NCBI GenBank assembly: GCA_013314755.1 | Contig: JABUFA010000011.1 | Location: 1-64,000 of the forward strand | Length of the DNA: 64,000 bases | Source of the DNA: Chthonomonadia bacterium | GTDB taxonomy: Bacteria; Armatimonadota; HRBIN16 | Direction: 5' to 3' | Translations under genes and position numbers: made by a program | Notes under the pieces: model-generated | Database searches by the model: none | What the model saw: the letters and a program-made list of their open reading frames with translations, nothing else | Told to the model about the DNA's origin: nothing | In this document: in pieces, positions 25,423-36,547 of the stretch | How positions within the stretch are numbered: the first letter of the stretch is position 1 | Layout: every line of letters starts with the position of its first letter

Positions 25423-26036
25423 TGGCTGTCGAGATTGTCCAGCCCCGCTTATTGGTTGTGGAAGGCAAAGAAGATGAGATGTTTTTCGGTGCACTCATGC
25501 GCCATCTGGCAATAGATGGTATCCAGCCCATAAGCCTTCAGGGCAAGAACAACTACCGGTCTGGGCTGAAAGCATTGACCCTCTCACCGGGTTTCAACGA
25601 GGTCGTTTCGCTTGGGATTGTTCGTGACGCCGATGCTGACGCCCAGTCTGCCTTCCAGAGTGTATGCGACGCCCTGAAGAACGCGAATCTGCCTGTTCCC
25701 ACAGCACCTTTGCAGCTTGCCGGCGAAAAACCGCGTGTCGCGGTGATAATCCTGCCCGGCGGAAACCAGCCCGGAACGGTTGAGGACCTTTGCCTGCGAG
25801 CGTTTGCTCACGATACCGCCATGCACTGTGTTGACCAGTACTTCGAGTGTCTCCAGCGGAGACAAGAGAATTACTCACCGCCCAGCAACATGTCCAAGGC
25901 GCGCATACAGGTTTATCTTGCCTCGCGACCTCGCGCCGGGCTGCGACTGGAAGAGGCAGCTGAAGCTGGATACATCCCGTGGCAGAATCGGGCGTTTGAC
26001 GAAGTGAAGCTCTTTCTCCACCAGGTCGCTTCCTGA
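25422..26036 (+). CDS. DUF3226/TOPRIM-like protein (putative defence, nuclease subunit)
   Basis: A 204-residue protein with a TOPRIM-like fold. The catalytic glutamate motif is LLVVEGKEDEMFF (E14) and the acidic motif is GIVRDADADAQ (D69, D71, D73), as in DUF3226 and OLD-type TOPRIM proteins that cut nucleic acids with metal ions. The middle also carries GTVEDLCLRAF, typical of DUF3226. It starts at 25422, overlapping the stop of the ATPase gene, with GGAGG 7 bases upstream; a GTG one codon earlier is possible. The pair could act as an anti-phage or RNA-targeting complex; the present evidence is architecture only. Confidence 0.75.
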   Translation: MAVEIVQPRLLVVEGKEDEMFFGALMRHLAIDGIQPISLQGKNNYRSGLKALTLSPGFNEVVSLGIVRDADADAQSAFQSVCDALKNANLPVPTAPLQLAGEKPRVAVIILPGGNQPGTVEDLCLRAFAHDTAMHCVDQYFECLQRRQENYSPPSNMSKARIQVYLASRPRAGLRLEEAAEAGYIPWQNRAFDEVKLFLHQVAS

Positions 26037-26041
26037 AGTTT

Positions 26042-26070
26042 CCCCAATCTCCCAACTTGTGGGGCTTTTT
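26042..26070 (+). terminator. Possible intrinsic terminator of the ATPase-TOPRIM pair
   Basis: CCCCA and TGGGG arms enclose a 13-base loop and are followed by CTTTTT. The stem is short, so this is a weak candidate, placed 6 bases after the TOPRIM stop. Confidence 0.35.
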
Positions 26071-26079
26071 GAGGAGTTA

Positions 26080-26200
26080 TCAGCCCCCTGTAGTCCCCCG
26101 CAAGTAGGGGGACGTCTCTCCCCGCCTGTGGGAAGGCTAAGTGGGGCTGTCAAGAGTCCCTCCCCGCCTGCGGGGAGGTCAGGTGGGGCTGTGTATCGGC
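26080..26200. repeat. GC-rich palindromic repeat units
   Basis: Contains GTCCCCC-GCAAGTA-GGGGGAC (26093-26113) and CCTCCCC-GCCTGC-GGGGAGG (26159-26178), separated by repeated GTGGGGCTGT segments. No gene is present. Units of this type occur elsewhere in the window (54320-54480). The hairpins may act as transcription barriers before flhA. Confidence 0.6.
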
Positions 26201-26243
26201 TCACCAGCTTTCCCCCAAAAACCTTGAGAAACCTCTCAGGTTT

Positions 26244-26251
26244 GCCGATAT
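26244..26251 (+). promoter_or_regulatory. Candidate sigma-28 -10 element before flhA
   Basis: GCCGATAT matches the flagellar sigma (sigma-28/SigD) -10 consensus exactly and lies 18 bases before the flhA start. No clear TAAA -35 is found at 15-16 bases, where CTTGAGAA occurs instead, so this is only a partial match. Confidence 0.35.
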
Positions 26252-26269
26252 TTCTACTGGGGCATAGAG

Positions 26270-28384
<2,115 letters not shown>

Positions 28385-28413
28385 GCGAAGCTATTTTGAG
28401 GAGGTCATGAACG

Positions 28414-29553
28414 ATGGCGGACGTGCGGAAATATCAGGCGAAGACGATAACCGAAGCGCTGGCAATGGTTCGTGCCGATTTGGGGCGTGATGCCGTCATC
28501 CTGCAAACGCGTAAGGTGAATAAAAAGGTACTGGGCGTGTGGGGGCGCGAGATGGTGGAGGTCTGGGCGTCCGACAATCCCGACCTGGAAAGCCTGCGCC
28601 GTCCCCAGCCGGCGCGGACTACCGTTAGCGTGGAACCCCCTTCGCGCGAACAATCCTCCCGCATTGAGCAATTGGAGAACGAAATCCAGAACCTGAAAGC
28701 AATGATTGCCCAGCTTGCCCGGCAGGGAGTGGCGGTTGTGCCCAGCAATGCCCCCGCCGAACCATCCACGCCAAACCGCTGGTTGTCCCTGCTGACGCAG
28801 GCTGAGGTGGAAGAAGCCATCGCGCGCGAACTGCTGAGCTCGGTTCCCGAAGAGACTCTCTCGGAGCCTGCCCTGCAGTCGCTGATTGCGGACAGGCTGG
28901 TTACCGCCGGACCCATCGCGCTGGAGGGTGGTCAGCCCAAGGTGGTGATGCTGGTGGGGCCCACCGGTGTCGGGAAGACCACCACCATCGCCAAGCTGGC
29001 GGCGCAGTATGCCCTTCTGCAGAGGAAGCGAGTGGGGCTGATCACGATAGACACCTACCGCATCGCCGCGGTGGAGCAGTTGCGCACCTACAGCCAGATT
29101 ATCGACGTGCCCATCCGCGTGGTGTACAGCAGCACCGAACTGCCAGCCGCTGTGCGCGAGTTTGCGAACATGGACGTGGTGTTTGTGGACACTGCCGGGC
29201 GCAGTCAGCGCAACACCATGCAGATTGGCGAACTGAAAGCCTGCTGTGAACGACTGAAGGAGTGCGAGGTGCACCTGGTGCTCAGCTGCACCACCAAAAC
29301 GCGCGACCTGTACGATGTGGTGGAACGCTTCTCGGTTTTGCCGCTTCACAGGGTCATCTGGACAAAGCTGGACGAAAGCACCACCTTCGGCAATATGCTG
29401 AACGTGGCAGTCAAACATCCTCTGCCCATCTCCTACGTCACCACTGGGCAGCGGGTGCCAGAGGATGTAGAGGTGGCGGAGGCGAATAAGCTGGCGTCGC
29501 TGGTGGTGGGAGGCGCGCCCTCCCTCACGCCAGTCGCGGCGTCAGCTGTATGA
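28414..29553 (+). CDS. flhF: Flagellar SRP-like GTPase FlhF
   Basis: A 379-residue SRP-family GTPase that sets the number and position of flagella. It has an N-terminal basic region (MADVRKYQAKTITEALAMVRADLGRDAVILQTR, key words AKTITEALAMVRADLG), a linker, a helical N domain, and a G domain from about 178 with P-loop GPTGVGKTTT, TIDTYRIAAVEQL, FVDTAGRSQRN and TKLDESTTFGN motifs. GAGGAGGT lies before the start. The end overlaps the glycosyltransferase gene in an ATGA. No fleN/flhG gene follows, unlike many flhF loci. Confidence 0.94.
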   Translation: MADVRKYQAKTITEALAMVRADLGRDAVILQTRKVNKKVLGVWGREMVEVWASDNPDLESLRRPQPARTTVSVEPPSREQSSRIEQLENEIQNLKAMIAQLARQGVAVVPSNAPAEPSTPNRWLSLLTQAEVEEAIARELLSSVPEETLSEPALQSLIADRLVTAGPIALEGGQPKVVMLVGPTGVGKTTTIAKLAAQYALLQRKRVGLITIDTYRIAAVEQLRTYSQIIDVPIRVVYSSTELPAAVREFANMDVVFVDTAGRSQRNTMQIGELKACCERLKECEVHLVLSCTTKTRDLYDVVERFSVLPLHRVIWTKLDESTTFGNMLNVAVKHPLPISYVTTGQRVPEDVEVAEANKLASLVVGGAPSLTPVAASAV

Positions 29554-30488
29554 AACCTGTCCTTTCCATTATCATCGTCAACTGGAACACGCGCGAGCAC
29601 CTTCAGGCGTGCCTGCGCTCGGTCTTCGCCTGCCCTCCCGCCGAGCCGTTTGAGGTGTGGGTGGTGGATAACGCCTCCTCCGACGGCAGTGCCGAGATGG
29701 TACGCCAGCAGTTCCCACAGGTGCACCTCATCGCCAACCACGAGAACCTCGGCTACGGTCGCGCGAACAATCAGGCGCTGAGGCAGGCGCAGGGTGAGTT
29801 CGCGCTCGTGCTGAACAGCGACATTGAGGTCATGCCGGGCGCACTGCAGGCGCTGATAGACTTCATGCGCGAACACCCGGAGGCGCAGGCGGCAGGTGGA
29901 CAGCTTATCCTGCCGGACGGCAGGATTCAGCCCTCGTGTTCACAGCGGTTGACGCTGTGGGCGGTGTTCTGCGAGCAGACCCTGCTGGCAAAGGCGTTTC
30001 CGCGCTCCCGCCTGTTTGGGAGCTATAACCTGACCTGGTGGAGCTATGACAGCGTGCGCGAGGTGGAACAGGTGGTGGGGGCGTGTCTCCTCCTGCGTCG
30101 CCAAGCGGACGGCTCCTTTCCCCTGTTCGACGAACGCTACTTCATGTACGCCGAGGATACCGAGCTGTGCCACCGCATCCGCCGGGCAGGAGGGCGCATC
30201 TACTACGTGCCCCACGCGAAGTTCAAGCACCATCTGGGGGCAAGCAGTGAACAGGAATCGATCCGCGCCGAGATGGTGAAGGCATACAACCGCAGCCGTA
30301 TCCTGTTCTTCCGCGAGGTGTACGGTGCGTGGAGCGTGCCAATATATCGCCTGCTTATCGCGACCGGGGCGTTGCTGAGGCTTCTGCTGTGGTGTGGAGC
30401 GTGGCTAGCAGGCAAACCCGGTCGCCCGCGCGCCGCCCGGCAAGTGGCGATGTTCTGGGAAGTGCTAAAGGACGCTCTGAGCCGCTAA
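29550..30488 (+). CDS. Family 2 glycosyltransferase (rhamnosyltransferase-like)
   Basis: A 312-residue GT-A fold glycosyltransferase. It shows [17 protein letters not shown] at the N-terminus, [14 protein letters not shown] (about 43-56), the metal-binding [15 protein letters not shown] (about 87-101) and the acceptor-side [17 protein letters not shown] (about 195-211). The C-terminus has one hydrophobic helix (about 270-290) suggesting membrane association. These features are typical of WbbL-like rhamnosyltransferases. Its start overlaps the flhF stop in an ATGA, so it is translationally coupled to a flagellar gene; flagellin glycosylation is a possible but unproven role. Confidence 0.85.
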   Translation: MKPVLSIIIVNWNTREHLQACLRSVFACPPAEPFEVWVVDNASSDGSAEMVRQQFPQVHLIANHENLGYGRANNQALRQAQGEFALVLNSDIEVMPGALQALIDFMREHPEAQAAGGQLILPDGRIQPSCSQRLTLWAVFCEQTLLAKAFPRSRLFGSYNLTWWSYDSVREVEQVVGACLLLRRQADGSFPLFDERYFMYAEDTELCHRIRRAGGRIYYVPHAKFKHHLGASSEQESIRAEMVKAYNRSRILFFREVYGAWSVPIYRLLIATGALLRLLLWCGAWLAGKPGRPRAARQVAMFWEVLKDALSR

Positions 30489-30562
30489 CCATCCGCCCAT
30501 ACAGGAATCTGCCCGCCGCACAAGGAAAGGGATGAATGATTCCACGGGAAGGAGCAGAAACC

Positions 30563-32623
30563 ATGAAACGCCTGTTCACAGCACTGGCGCTGTTCGCCTT
30601 TGCGCTTGGTGTGCATGCCGATACCTTAGAATTGACCGACGGCACGGTCATCAAAGGGTGCTTCATCCGCGATGAGGGGGTGCGCTTGCTGGTATGGGAA
30701 AACATGCAGCAGGTGGGTGGACCCGCTAAAGCCTACCCCCGCAGCGCGGTCAAAAGTTTCAAGATAGAGCGCGACAATTCGTGGGACAATCGCCCCAACC
30801 TGCCCGACCTGACGGTTACCTTCATCGAACTGAACCCGAAGCTGGCAGGTCTGCACGGTAGGGTGCATTACGACCAGTGGGGACGCCCCAAAATCGCCGG
30901 TGCGCCTGTCCTGCCCGACCTGGGCGAGGAGAGCTATCTTAAGCCCGAAGAGATAGTGAAGGGGCTGAAGCTGAAATACCAGCCGGGCGAGCCTGTCACG
31001 CTCACCGCGCACGTGAAAAACGTGGGCTTTGCCACCGCACAGCCGTTTGATTACGTGTGGCTCATCGACGGCAAGGAGGTCGGCCGCGGCAGGCATCGGG
31101 GGCGACTGGGCGAAATGCAGGAAGCCACATTCACCCTGCGGTGGAACTGGCAGGAAGGCTTCCACCATGTCACCTTCCGCATCGTCACGAACCAGCGCGA
31201 GATTGCCACCATCAATAACGAAGTCACCGACCCGTTGTGGGGCTGGGGCTTCTTCTACATCGTCAGCAACAAGCGCGTGCAGATGTGGCACACGTTCCGA
31301 AGCGCATACGGAACCTTCTGCTTTGAAGACTACTATCGCTGGCATATCGACATCATGAACCTGCTGTTCGCCCACAGCATCTTCCCCGCCGCCCCGGAGG
31401 GCATCAAAGCGCGAGTGCGCCTGGACCGCATCATCTACACCGACGACGTGGACAAAGCGATACAGAGCCTTGTGGCGCAGGACGGCATCGCCTACCATCA
31501 GGGCGGCTGGATATGGCACGATAGCCCCGAAGAAAAGAGCGGCAAGTGGGAACCGCCCACCAGAGAGTGGCGACAGAACACTGAGTGGTCACTGCCCCAC
31601 GAGCTGGGACATCAGCTTGGCTTGACCGATTGGTACGCGCTGGACTACGCCGGGCACGAACACCACCGGATGCCCGATAACGGCGACCCGGTAGCGCACT
31701 TCATGACGCACCCCGTCACTATGATGCACTGGCACGGACCGCAGGTGTTCTCGGAGGCGGACGCCGGATACCTGAACATGACCTGGGACAAGCCGCGCGG
31801 GCACTTCGGCGACCACTACTTTGCCATTCCCGCCGAGAACTTCCTGCGCATCGTGGACGTGAACGGCAAGCCCGTGCTGGGCGCAACGGTGGAGATTTTC
31901 CAGCGGGGCTGTGTGGTGGATCCGAACGGTCAACCGGGCGAGGAAGCGGGCGTGAAATACTTCCCCGTGGTGGAAGACGGCAACTTTGACTATCCTGTTT
32001 CCAAAGACCCCGTTATCGTCGGGCAGACGAACGAGGAGGGCATCCTGCGCCTGCCCAACCGACCGGTAAAGGAGGTGCGCACGCTCAACGGCTTCCACCG
32101 CCGACCCAACCCCTTCGGCAACATCAACGTGGTGGGCGGACGTGGGCTGATGCTGGCAAAGGTGACCAAAAACAATCGTCCCTGTTACTACTGGCTGGAG
32201 ATAACCGACTTCATCACCGCGTGGTTCCGCGGGCAGAAGGACAGGTTCACCATCACCCTGAAAACACCGTACGGCTCGGTGGATTCTCCCCAGCCTCCGC
32301 GCAACGTGAAGGTGGAACGCATAGACGAACATCATGTGAAGGTCACCTGGGAGAAGCCCGCTCCGGTACACGAGACGCAGTATCTGGAGCGCGTCATCGG
32401 CTACCGGGTGTATCGCCGTGTCTCCAGCGATGGGCTGAACGACCGCCCCTGGTTCCCTGTGGCAACACTGGGACCCGATACCTTTGAATGCGTGGTTGAC
32501 CTGCGCCAGCGACCCGAAGATGTGTACTGGTTCTCGCAGGTCAACCGTTTCGCCGTCTCCACCATTGGGGAGCTATCGGTAGAAAGCGAGCTGGTAGAAA
32601 CGCTACTGCCACAGAAACCATAA
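30563..32623 (+). CDS. Secreted zinc metalloprotease-like protein with CARDB and FnIII domains
   Basis: A 686-residue secreted protein. After a signal peptide (1-20, ALFAFALGVHA) come a small beta domain (TLELTDGTVIKGCFI), a CARDB-like adhesion domain (about 130-225, PGEPVTLTAHVKNVGFATAQPF), and a central region with the zinc-protease motif HELGHQLGLTDWY (about 344-356), in which two histidines and a downstream Asp/His could hold zinc as in metzincins. A C-terminal fibronectin type III domain (about 580-680, PPRNVKVERIDEHHVKVTWEKP) ends the protein. The start at 30563 gives the signal peptide and has AAGGAG upstream; an ATG nine codons earlier is possible. The end overlaps the convergent subtilase by 21 bases. 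Confidence 0.72.
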   Translation: MKRLFTALALFAFALGVHADTLELTDGTVIKGCFIRDEGVRLLVWENMQQVGGPAKAYPRSAVKSFKIERDNSWDNRPNLPDLTVTFIELNPKLAGLHGRVHYDQWGRPKIAGAPVLPDLGEESYLKPEEIVKGLKLKYQPGEPVTLTAHVKNVGFATAQPFDYVWLIDGKEVGRGRHRGRLGEMQEATFTLRWNWQEGFHHVTFRIVTNQREIATINNEVTDPLWGWGFFYIVSNKRVQMWHTFRSAYGTFCFEDYYRWHIDIMNLLFAHSIFPAAPEGIKARVRLDRIIYTDDVDKAIQSLVAQDGIAYHQGGWIWHDSPEEKSGKWEPPTREWRQNTEWSLPHELGHQLGLTDWYALDYAGHEHHRMPDNGDPVAHFMTHPVTMMHWHGPQVFSEADAGYLNMTWDKPRGHFGDHYFAIPAENFLRIVDVNGKPVLGATVEIFQRGCVVDPNGQPGEEAGVKYFPVVEDGNFDYPVSKDPVIVGQTNEEGILRLPNRPVKEVRTLNGFHRRPNPFGNINVVGGRGLMLAKVTKNNRPCYYWLEITDFITAWFRGQKDRFTITLKTPYGSVDSPQPPRNVKVERIDEHHVKVTWEKPAPVHETQYLERVIGYRVYRRVSSDGLNDRPWFPVATLGPDTFECVVDLRQRPEDVYWFSQVNRFAVSTIGELSVESELVETLLPQKP

Positions 32624-34648
32624 TTTATCTATCAGCAGGCGGGCATCCGCGTTGCCGGTGTTAATTGTGATTCGCACGAAGAGGTCACCTTCGTACGAGA
32701 CCCACCGGCTCGCGGGTGCCGGCAGGCTGAACTGAAGCGTTTGACCGGCGTGCTCGTTCGCCCTTGCGCTGAAAACCTCCACCCACGAACCGTACGGATA
32801 ACTGCCCGTGCTGAAGTCGTAAACCTGAATGCTCTCCACCGGGTTGTTGGCCACGTTCTGGTACTGGCGCAGATATTCGCAGGCGATGGAGGAGACGGTC
32901 TCTTTGTCCAGTCCTCGCACCAGCAGTTTGAGGTCAATGCCTTTGCTGTTGTCGGTGCGCGGCTGCGCGATTAACGTCCTGCCGTCCGCCTCCAGCAGTT
33001 CCGCATAGCCTCCGCTGAGTCGTGCTCCCTGTCCATACCTCCCGGCGATGCCCACATCGCTCGGCGCGGTGGCGAAAGGTGTGCTCGGCGAGGCAACCGT
33101 CAGCCAGCGGCGGTTAGAGCCTCTCCCGTGCACCTGCACCTTCAGCCAGCCAGAGGACGCCCCCGGTGAAACACGCACCACGATGCGCGAGTCGCTCCAC
33201 TCCAGTATCTGCAGGACAGGTCTGGGGCGGGGGACAGGACGCATCGTACCCCCCAGTGGCGTGAGAGACTGCCTTTCCTGTAACAGCACCGTTCCTGCGC
33301 CAGCATCCCAGCCGAACCCCCGCCCGAAGATGGTCACGGTGCCGCCCGTTGTGGGAATACGATGCGGGCTAATCCAGTGGATGACCGGTGTGACCGGGTA
33401 CCACGGTGACTGTAGCGGCAGGATGTTAATCGCCTGCCAGGCGTCCACCCGTCCGTAGTTGGTGAAATAGCCCACCACCGGGTCGTTCAGGGGCAGGGAA
33501 GAGTACTCCAGCGCGGCGCGGATGTGCTGAACCGGTGCGTTCGGCTGCAGCGACCACAGCAGGGCGGCGACCCCTGCGGCGTTGGGGGTGGCAGCGGAAG
33601 TGCCCGCAAAGCGGTCGGTATAACCGCCGCCCAGAGTGGTGGCGTAGATACCCACCCCCGGTGCGCTGACGTCTACCCACGTGCCCAGGTTGGAGAAGTT
33701 CGCTTTGCGGTCGGCAGAGGTGGCGGCAGCAACCGCCACCGCCTTATCGTAACCTGCGGGATAGATGGGGAACGGCTCGTCAAAATTTCCCGCAGCCGCA
33801 ATCACCAGACAGCCCTTATTCCAGGCGTAGTCCACCGCCGCGCGGAGCAGGGGGGTCAGGTCATCGCTGAAGTAGCTGATGCTCTGCACCTTTGCGCCCA
33901 TGTCCGCCGCGTACACCACGCCCGGCGCGAACATCGAATCGTAGGAGTAACCGTTAGACAGCCCAATCTTCACGCACATCACCCGAGACCGGTAGGCGAC
34001 GCCTGCTATCTGCTCTCCGTTATCTCCCGCTGCCGCGATGATGCCCGCGCAGGCTGTGCCGTGTCCGTGGTCGTCCATCGGATCCCGGTCGCCATAGGCA
34101 AAATCCCAGCCAAGGTCATCGTCTACGAAACCGTTGCCGTCATCGTCGACCCCGTTGGCGGGGATTTCACCCGGGTTGCGCCAGATGTTCGGAGCCAGTT
34201 CAGGGTGGTTATAGTCCACCCCCGTATCCAGCACCGCTACCACCACGCTCGGGCTTCCCTGCGTGACGTCCCACACAGCAGGCACGTTCATCCTGAACAG
34301 ACTCCACTGGTTCGCCGCAAGCGGGTCGTTGGGAATGTAGGCGAGGCGATAGGCGCGGTCGGGAAACGCCTCACGCACCAGCCCCTTCGCCTTCAGCAGG
34401 GAGATGCTCTCGTCCACCTGTCCATACGGCACTTTCAGCACGGCGTAGCCCAGCTGCGGGATTTCGCGAATCACCGGATAACCCAGCTGGGAGGCGATTT
34501 TTCGCGCGGCGACATGCGGGAAACGCACAATGATGCGGTCGGGCGCGGCAAGCACGCGACTCTGTGAGGTAAGAATCGGCTCGAACGACTGCTCCGCCCA
34601 CAGTGTGCCGCAAATCAGCAGTAGAACCAGAACGAAAAGACGCTTCAT
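32603..34648 (-). CDS. Secreted subtilisin-like serine protease (S8) with IPT/TIG domain
   Basis: A 681-residue secreted subtilase. A signal peptide (1-18) and a propeptide-like part (about 30-105, RIIVRFPHVAARKIASQLGYPV) precede the catalytic domain with Asp in AVLDTGVDYNHPE (D141), His in DHGHGTACAG (H196) and Ser in AGTSAATPNAAG (S351). An IPT/TIG-type beta domain follows (about 430-530, ISPHRIPTTGGTVTIFGRGFG), then a C-terminal beta region. The order and spacing match thermitase-like enzymes. The start at 34648 has GGGAGG 5 bases upstream. It faces the metalloprotease gene tail to tail. Confidence 0.92.
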   Translation of the reverse strand: MKRLFVLVLLLICGTLWAEQSFEPILTSQSRVLAAPDRIIVRFPHVAARKIASQLGYPVIREIPQLGYAVLKVPYGQVDESISLLKAKGLVREAFPDRAYRLAYIPNDPLAANQWSLFRMNVPAVWDVTQGSPSVVVAVLDTGVDYNHPELAPNIWRNPGEIPANGVDDDGNGFVDDDLGWDFAYGDRDPMDDHGHGTACAGIIAAAGDNGEQIAGVAYRSRVMCVKIGLSNGYSYDSMFAPGVVYAADMGAKVQSISYFSDDLTPLLRAAVDYAWNKGCLVIAAAGNFDEPFPIYPAGYDKAVAVAAATSADRKANFSNLGTWVDVSAPGVGIYATTLGGGYTDRFAGTSAATPNAAGVAALLWSLQPNAPVQHIRAALEYSSLPLNDPVVGYFTNYGRVDAWQAINILPLQSPWYPVTPVIHWISPHRIPTTGGTVTIFGRGFGWDAGAGTVLLQERQSLTPLGGTMRPVPRPRPVLQILEWSDSRIVVRVSPGASSGWLKVQVHGRGSNRRWLTVASPSTPFATAPSDVGIAGRYGQGARLSGGYAELLEADGRTLIAQPRTDNSKGIDLKLLVRGLDKETVSSIACEYLRQYQNVANNPVESIQVYDFSTGSYPYGSWVEVFSARANEHAGQTLQFSLPAPASRWVSYEGDLFVRITINTGNADARLLIDKLWFLWQ

Positions 34649-34694
34649 GGTAACCTCCCCTTTTCGCAAAACATGAAGTCAACAACCGCAACCT

Positions 34695-34724
34695 ATACTA
34701 CGCCATTCAGTCAGCAAACGTCAA
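34695..34724 (-). promoter_or_regulatory. Candidate sigma-70 promoter for the subtilase gene
   Basis: On the minus strand, TTGACG (34724-34719), 18 bases, TAGTAT (34700-34695), about 47 bases before the start at 34648. The -35 overlaps the stop of the patatin gene. Confidence 0.5.
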
Positions 34725-35728
34725 GGGGACTGGCTCCCTTCCCACAGTCGCTCCTGGCGCTGGGGAGGGGGCGATTGCCGATAGCGCCGTTTGTAGCCCT
34801 CGAAGTCCCAGTGGGCGAAGAACTCTTCCGCTGCCTTCACTCCCGATTGGTAAAGCGCCTCGCGGCGTTCCGCAGGGAGGTCAAACTCGGTGGTCTGCAC
34901 GCCCAGCGTGGGAATCGGCACGGTGCGCACGAAATTGCTATCCTGAATGTAGCGGGCGTCGTGCGCTTCCATCATGGTGGCAAACAGCGCGGCGAACAGG
35001 GTAATCGGTCCCCGAATCACATTGGGCTTTCCTTCGCTCGGCTCCACCAGCTTGTAGCCAATGGTGGGCCAGGGCGGGTCGGGAGTTCCATCATCAAAGA
35101 GCCATACCGGATAGTTGCTCAGCACCCCGCCGTCCACGATGTAGCTGGGCACGCCGTTCACGTCCTGCAACACCACCGGCTCGAAGAAAAAGGGAATGCT
35201 CATGCTCATGCGCACCGCTCGCGCCACATTCAGCCTATCGGGGTCCATTCCGTAGCCGGCGATGTCGCGCGGCAGAACCAGCATCCTGCCCCCCGAGATG
35301 TCGGTCGCAATGACCTGCACCTTATAGCGATACCTGGGGTCATCTTTGCTCTCCTCCATCACCAGGTCGCCAAAGGTCTGCACTCCCTTCGCCTTCAGCA
35401 GGTCGCTCAGCCATCCCTCGAAATATGCTCCTTCGTAAATACCCTTCTCGAAGCCCAGGCTGAGCAGAGGACCCAGCAAGGGGATGCGGTCCATCAGTCC
35501 TTCGTCCTTGAAGCGACGGTAGTCCAGGTCATCCATGACCTGTTTCAGCTCCGCGGCGGTATAGCCTGCGGCGAGCAGTGCCGCCACAATCGCACCAGCG
35601 GATGTACCTGCGAGATTGACAAACTGATAGCCCAGTCGTTCGGTGACGGCAATCGCGCCCACCAGCGCAGTGCCCTTCACGCCGCCGCCTTCAAAGACCG
35701 CGTCCAGGCGTTTGTTCTCGTCGGGCAT
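34721..35728 (-). CDS. Patatin-like phospholipase
   Basis: A 335-residue patatin-family lipid acyl hydrolase with a Ser-Asp dyad. The oxyanion loop is FEGGGVKGTALVGA (about 12-25), the nucleophile is in AGTSAGAI (S43) and the second catalytic residue is in VDGGVLSNYP (D199). No signal peptide is visible, so a cytoplasmic or membrane-peripheral site is likely. The start at 35728 (MPDENK) is chosen for its GGAGG site and family fit; the frame continues upstream without support. It is the last gene on this strand before the subtilase promoter. Confidence 0.9.
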   Translation of the reverse strand: MPDENKRLDAVFEGGGVKGTALVGAIAVTERLGYQFVNLAGTSAGAIVAALLAAGYTAAELKQVMDDLDYRRFKDEGLMDRIPLLGPLLSLGFEKGIYEGAYFEGWLSDLLKAKGVQTFGDLVMEESKDDPRYRYKVQVIATDISGGRMLVLPRDIAGYGMDPDRLNVARAVRMSMSIPFFFEPVVLQDVNGVPSYIVDGGVLSNYPVWLFDDGTPDPPWPTIGYKLVEPSEGKPNVIRGPITLFAALFATMMEAHDARYIQDSNFVRTVPIPTLGVQTTEFDLPAERREALYQSGVKAAEEFFAHWDFEGYKRRYRQSPPPQRQERLWEGSQSP

Positions 35729-35836
35729 GGTTCGGTTGCCTCCTTGAGCAAGATTGCTCTCATGATACCAGCAAACCGCGCAGGAGTGCAAATCGCACCA
35801 CGCACACCGCAACCATGCCCGCCGTCGCTTGTTCGC

Positions 35837-36520
35837 TCAGTCATCCCCTATCGCGCCGAAGTTACGCACGAGAACGCCGAAATCAAACAGGGTGACCTCT
35901 TCATCACCGTCCAGGTCGGCTTCCGCGTTCCAGTTCGGGTCGCCGGGCATACTGCCAAACGCTGCCACCAGCGCACCAAAGTCAAACAGAGTGACCTCAT
36001 TATCGCCGTCCACATCGCCGTTGGTCAGACTGAAATCCGCCATCACAGACTGGTTCACCACCACCGACGACAGCGTGCGACGAAGCCAGTGCGAACCCTT
36101 CGCCGACAGGTCATACACCCCTTCCAAAGGCGCCACCAGCGAGTAGCCGCCTGAACCGTTCAACGACAGCGTATGCACCTGCAACGGCGTCAAACTGCTC
36201 GGCGCCCGAACCTGCAGTTCCACGGGAACCAGCGTTCTATCTCCGCCGAAGTCCAGCAGGTTGATCACCCCGCTGAGGCTGGCATAGCGCACGAACCAGA
36301 AGCCATCGCTGAGGTCAAAGGTTCCGCCTGTGTGCAGTGGGCTGGCTCCGAAGGCGACGGACTGTCCGACCGTGGAACCTAACTGGAAGTTTCCTCCTGT
36401 GCTGAAGGTGACGCCGCCGCTGCTGATGACGCCCCATGAGAGGTCAAAGTCCCCTCCCGACTGTGCAAGTGTCAGCGACGCCGCACCCAGCAGGGCGAGT
36501 GTCCCAAGCAGTTTTCGCAT
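35837..36520 (-). CDS. Secreted protein with C-terminal dockerin-like module
   Basis: A 227-residue secreted protein. A signal peptide (1-19) precedes a Ser/Gly-rich beta region (about 20-75) with LGSTVGQSVAFG as in T9SS-like or planctomycetal surface proteins. A beta-sandwich of the carboxypeptidase-regulatory type (about 80-165, SGVINLLDFGGDRTLVPVELQVRAP...GVYDLSAKGSHWLRR, shown as fragments) leads to two calcium-loop repeats, NGDVDGDNEVTLFDFG and ADLDGDEEVTLFDFG (about 166-227), like type I dockerin loops. The last 150 residues are closely matched in the 1427-residue subtilase at 57868-62151. It follows the tail-fibre-like gene by 27 bases with an AGGAGGT site. Confidence 0.7.
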   Translation of the reverse strand: MRKLLGTLALLGAASLTLAQSGGDFDLSWGVISSGGVTFSTGGNFQLGSTVGQSVAFGASPLHTGGTFDLSDGFWFVRYASLSGVINLLDFGGDRTLVPVELQVRAPSSLTPLQVHTLSLNGSGGYSLVAPLEGVYDLSAKGSHWLRRTLSSVVVNQSVMADFSLTNGDVDGDNEVTLFDFGALVAAFGSMPGDPNWNAEADLDGDEEVTLFDFGVLVRNFGAIGDD

Positions 36521-36547
36521 GGATGAAGACCTCCTTTCCCACCGAAC

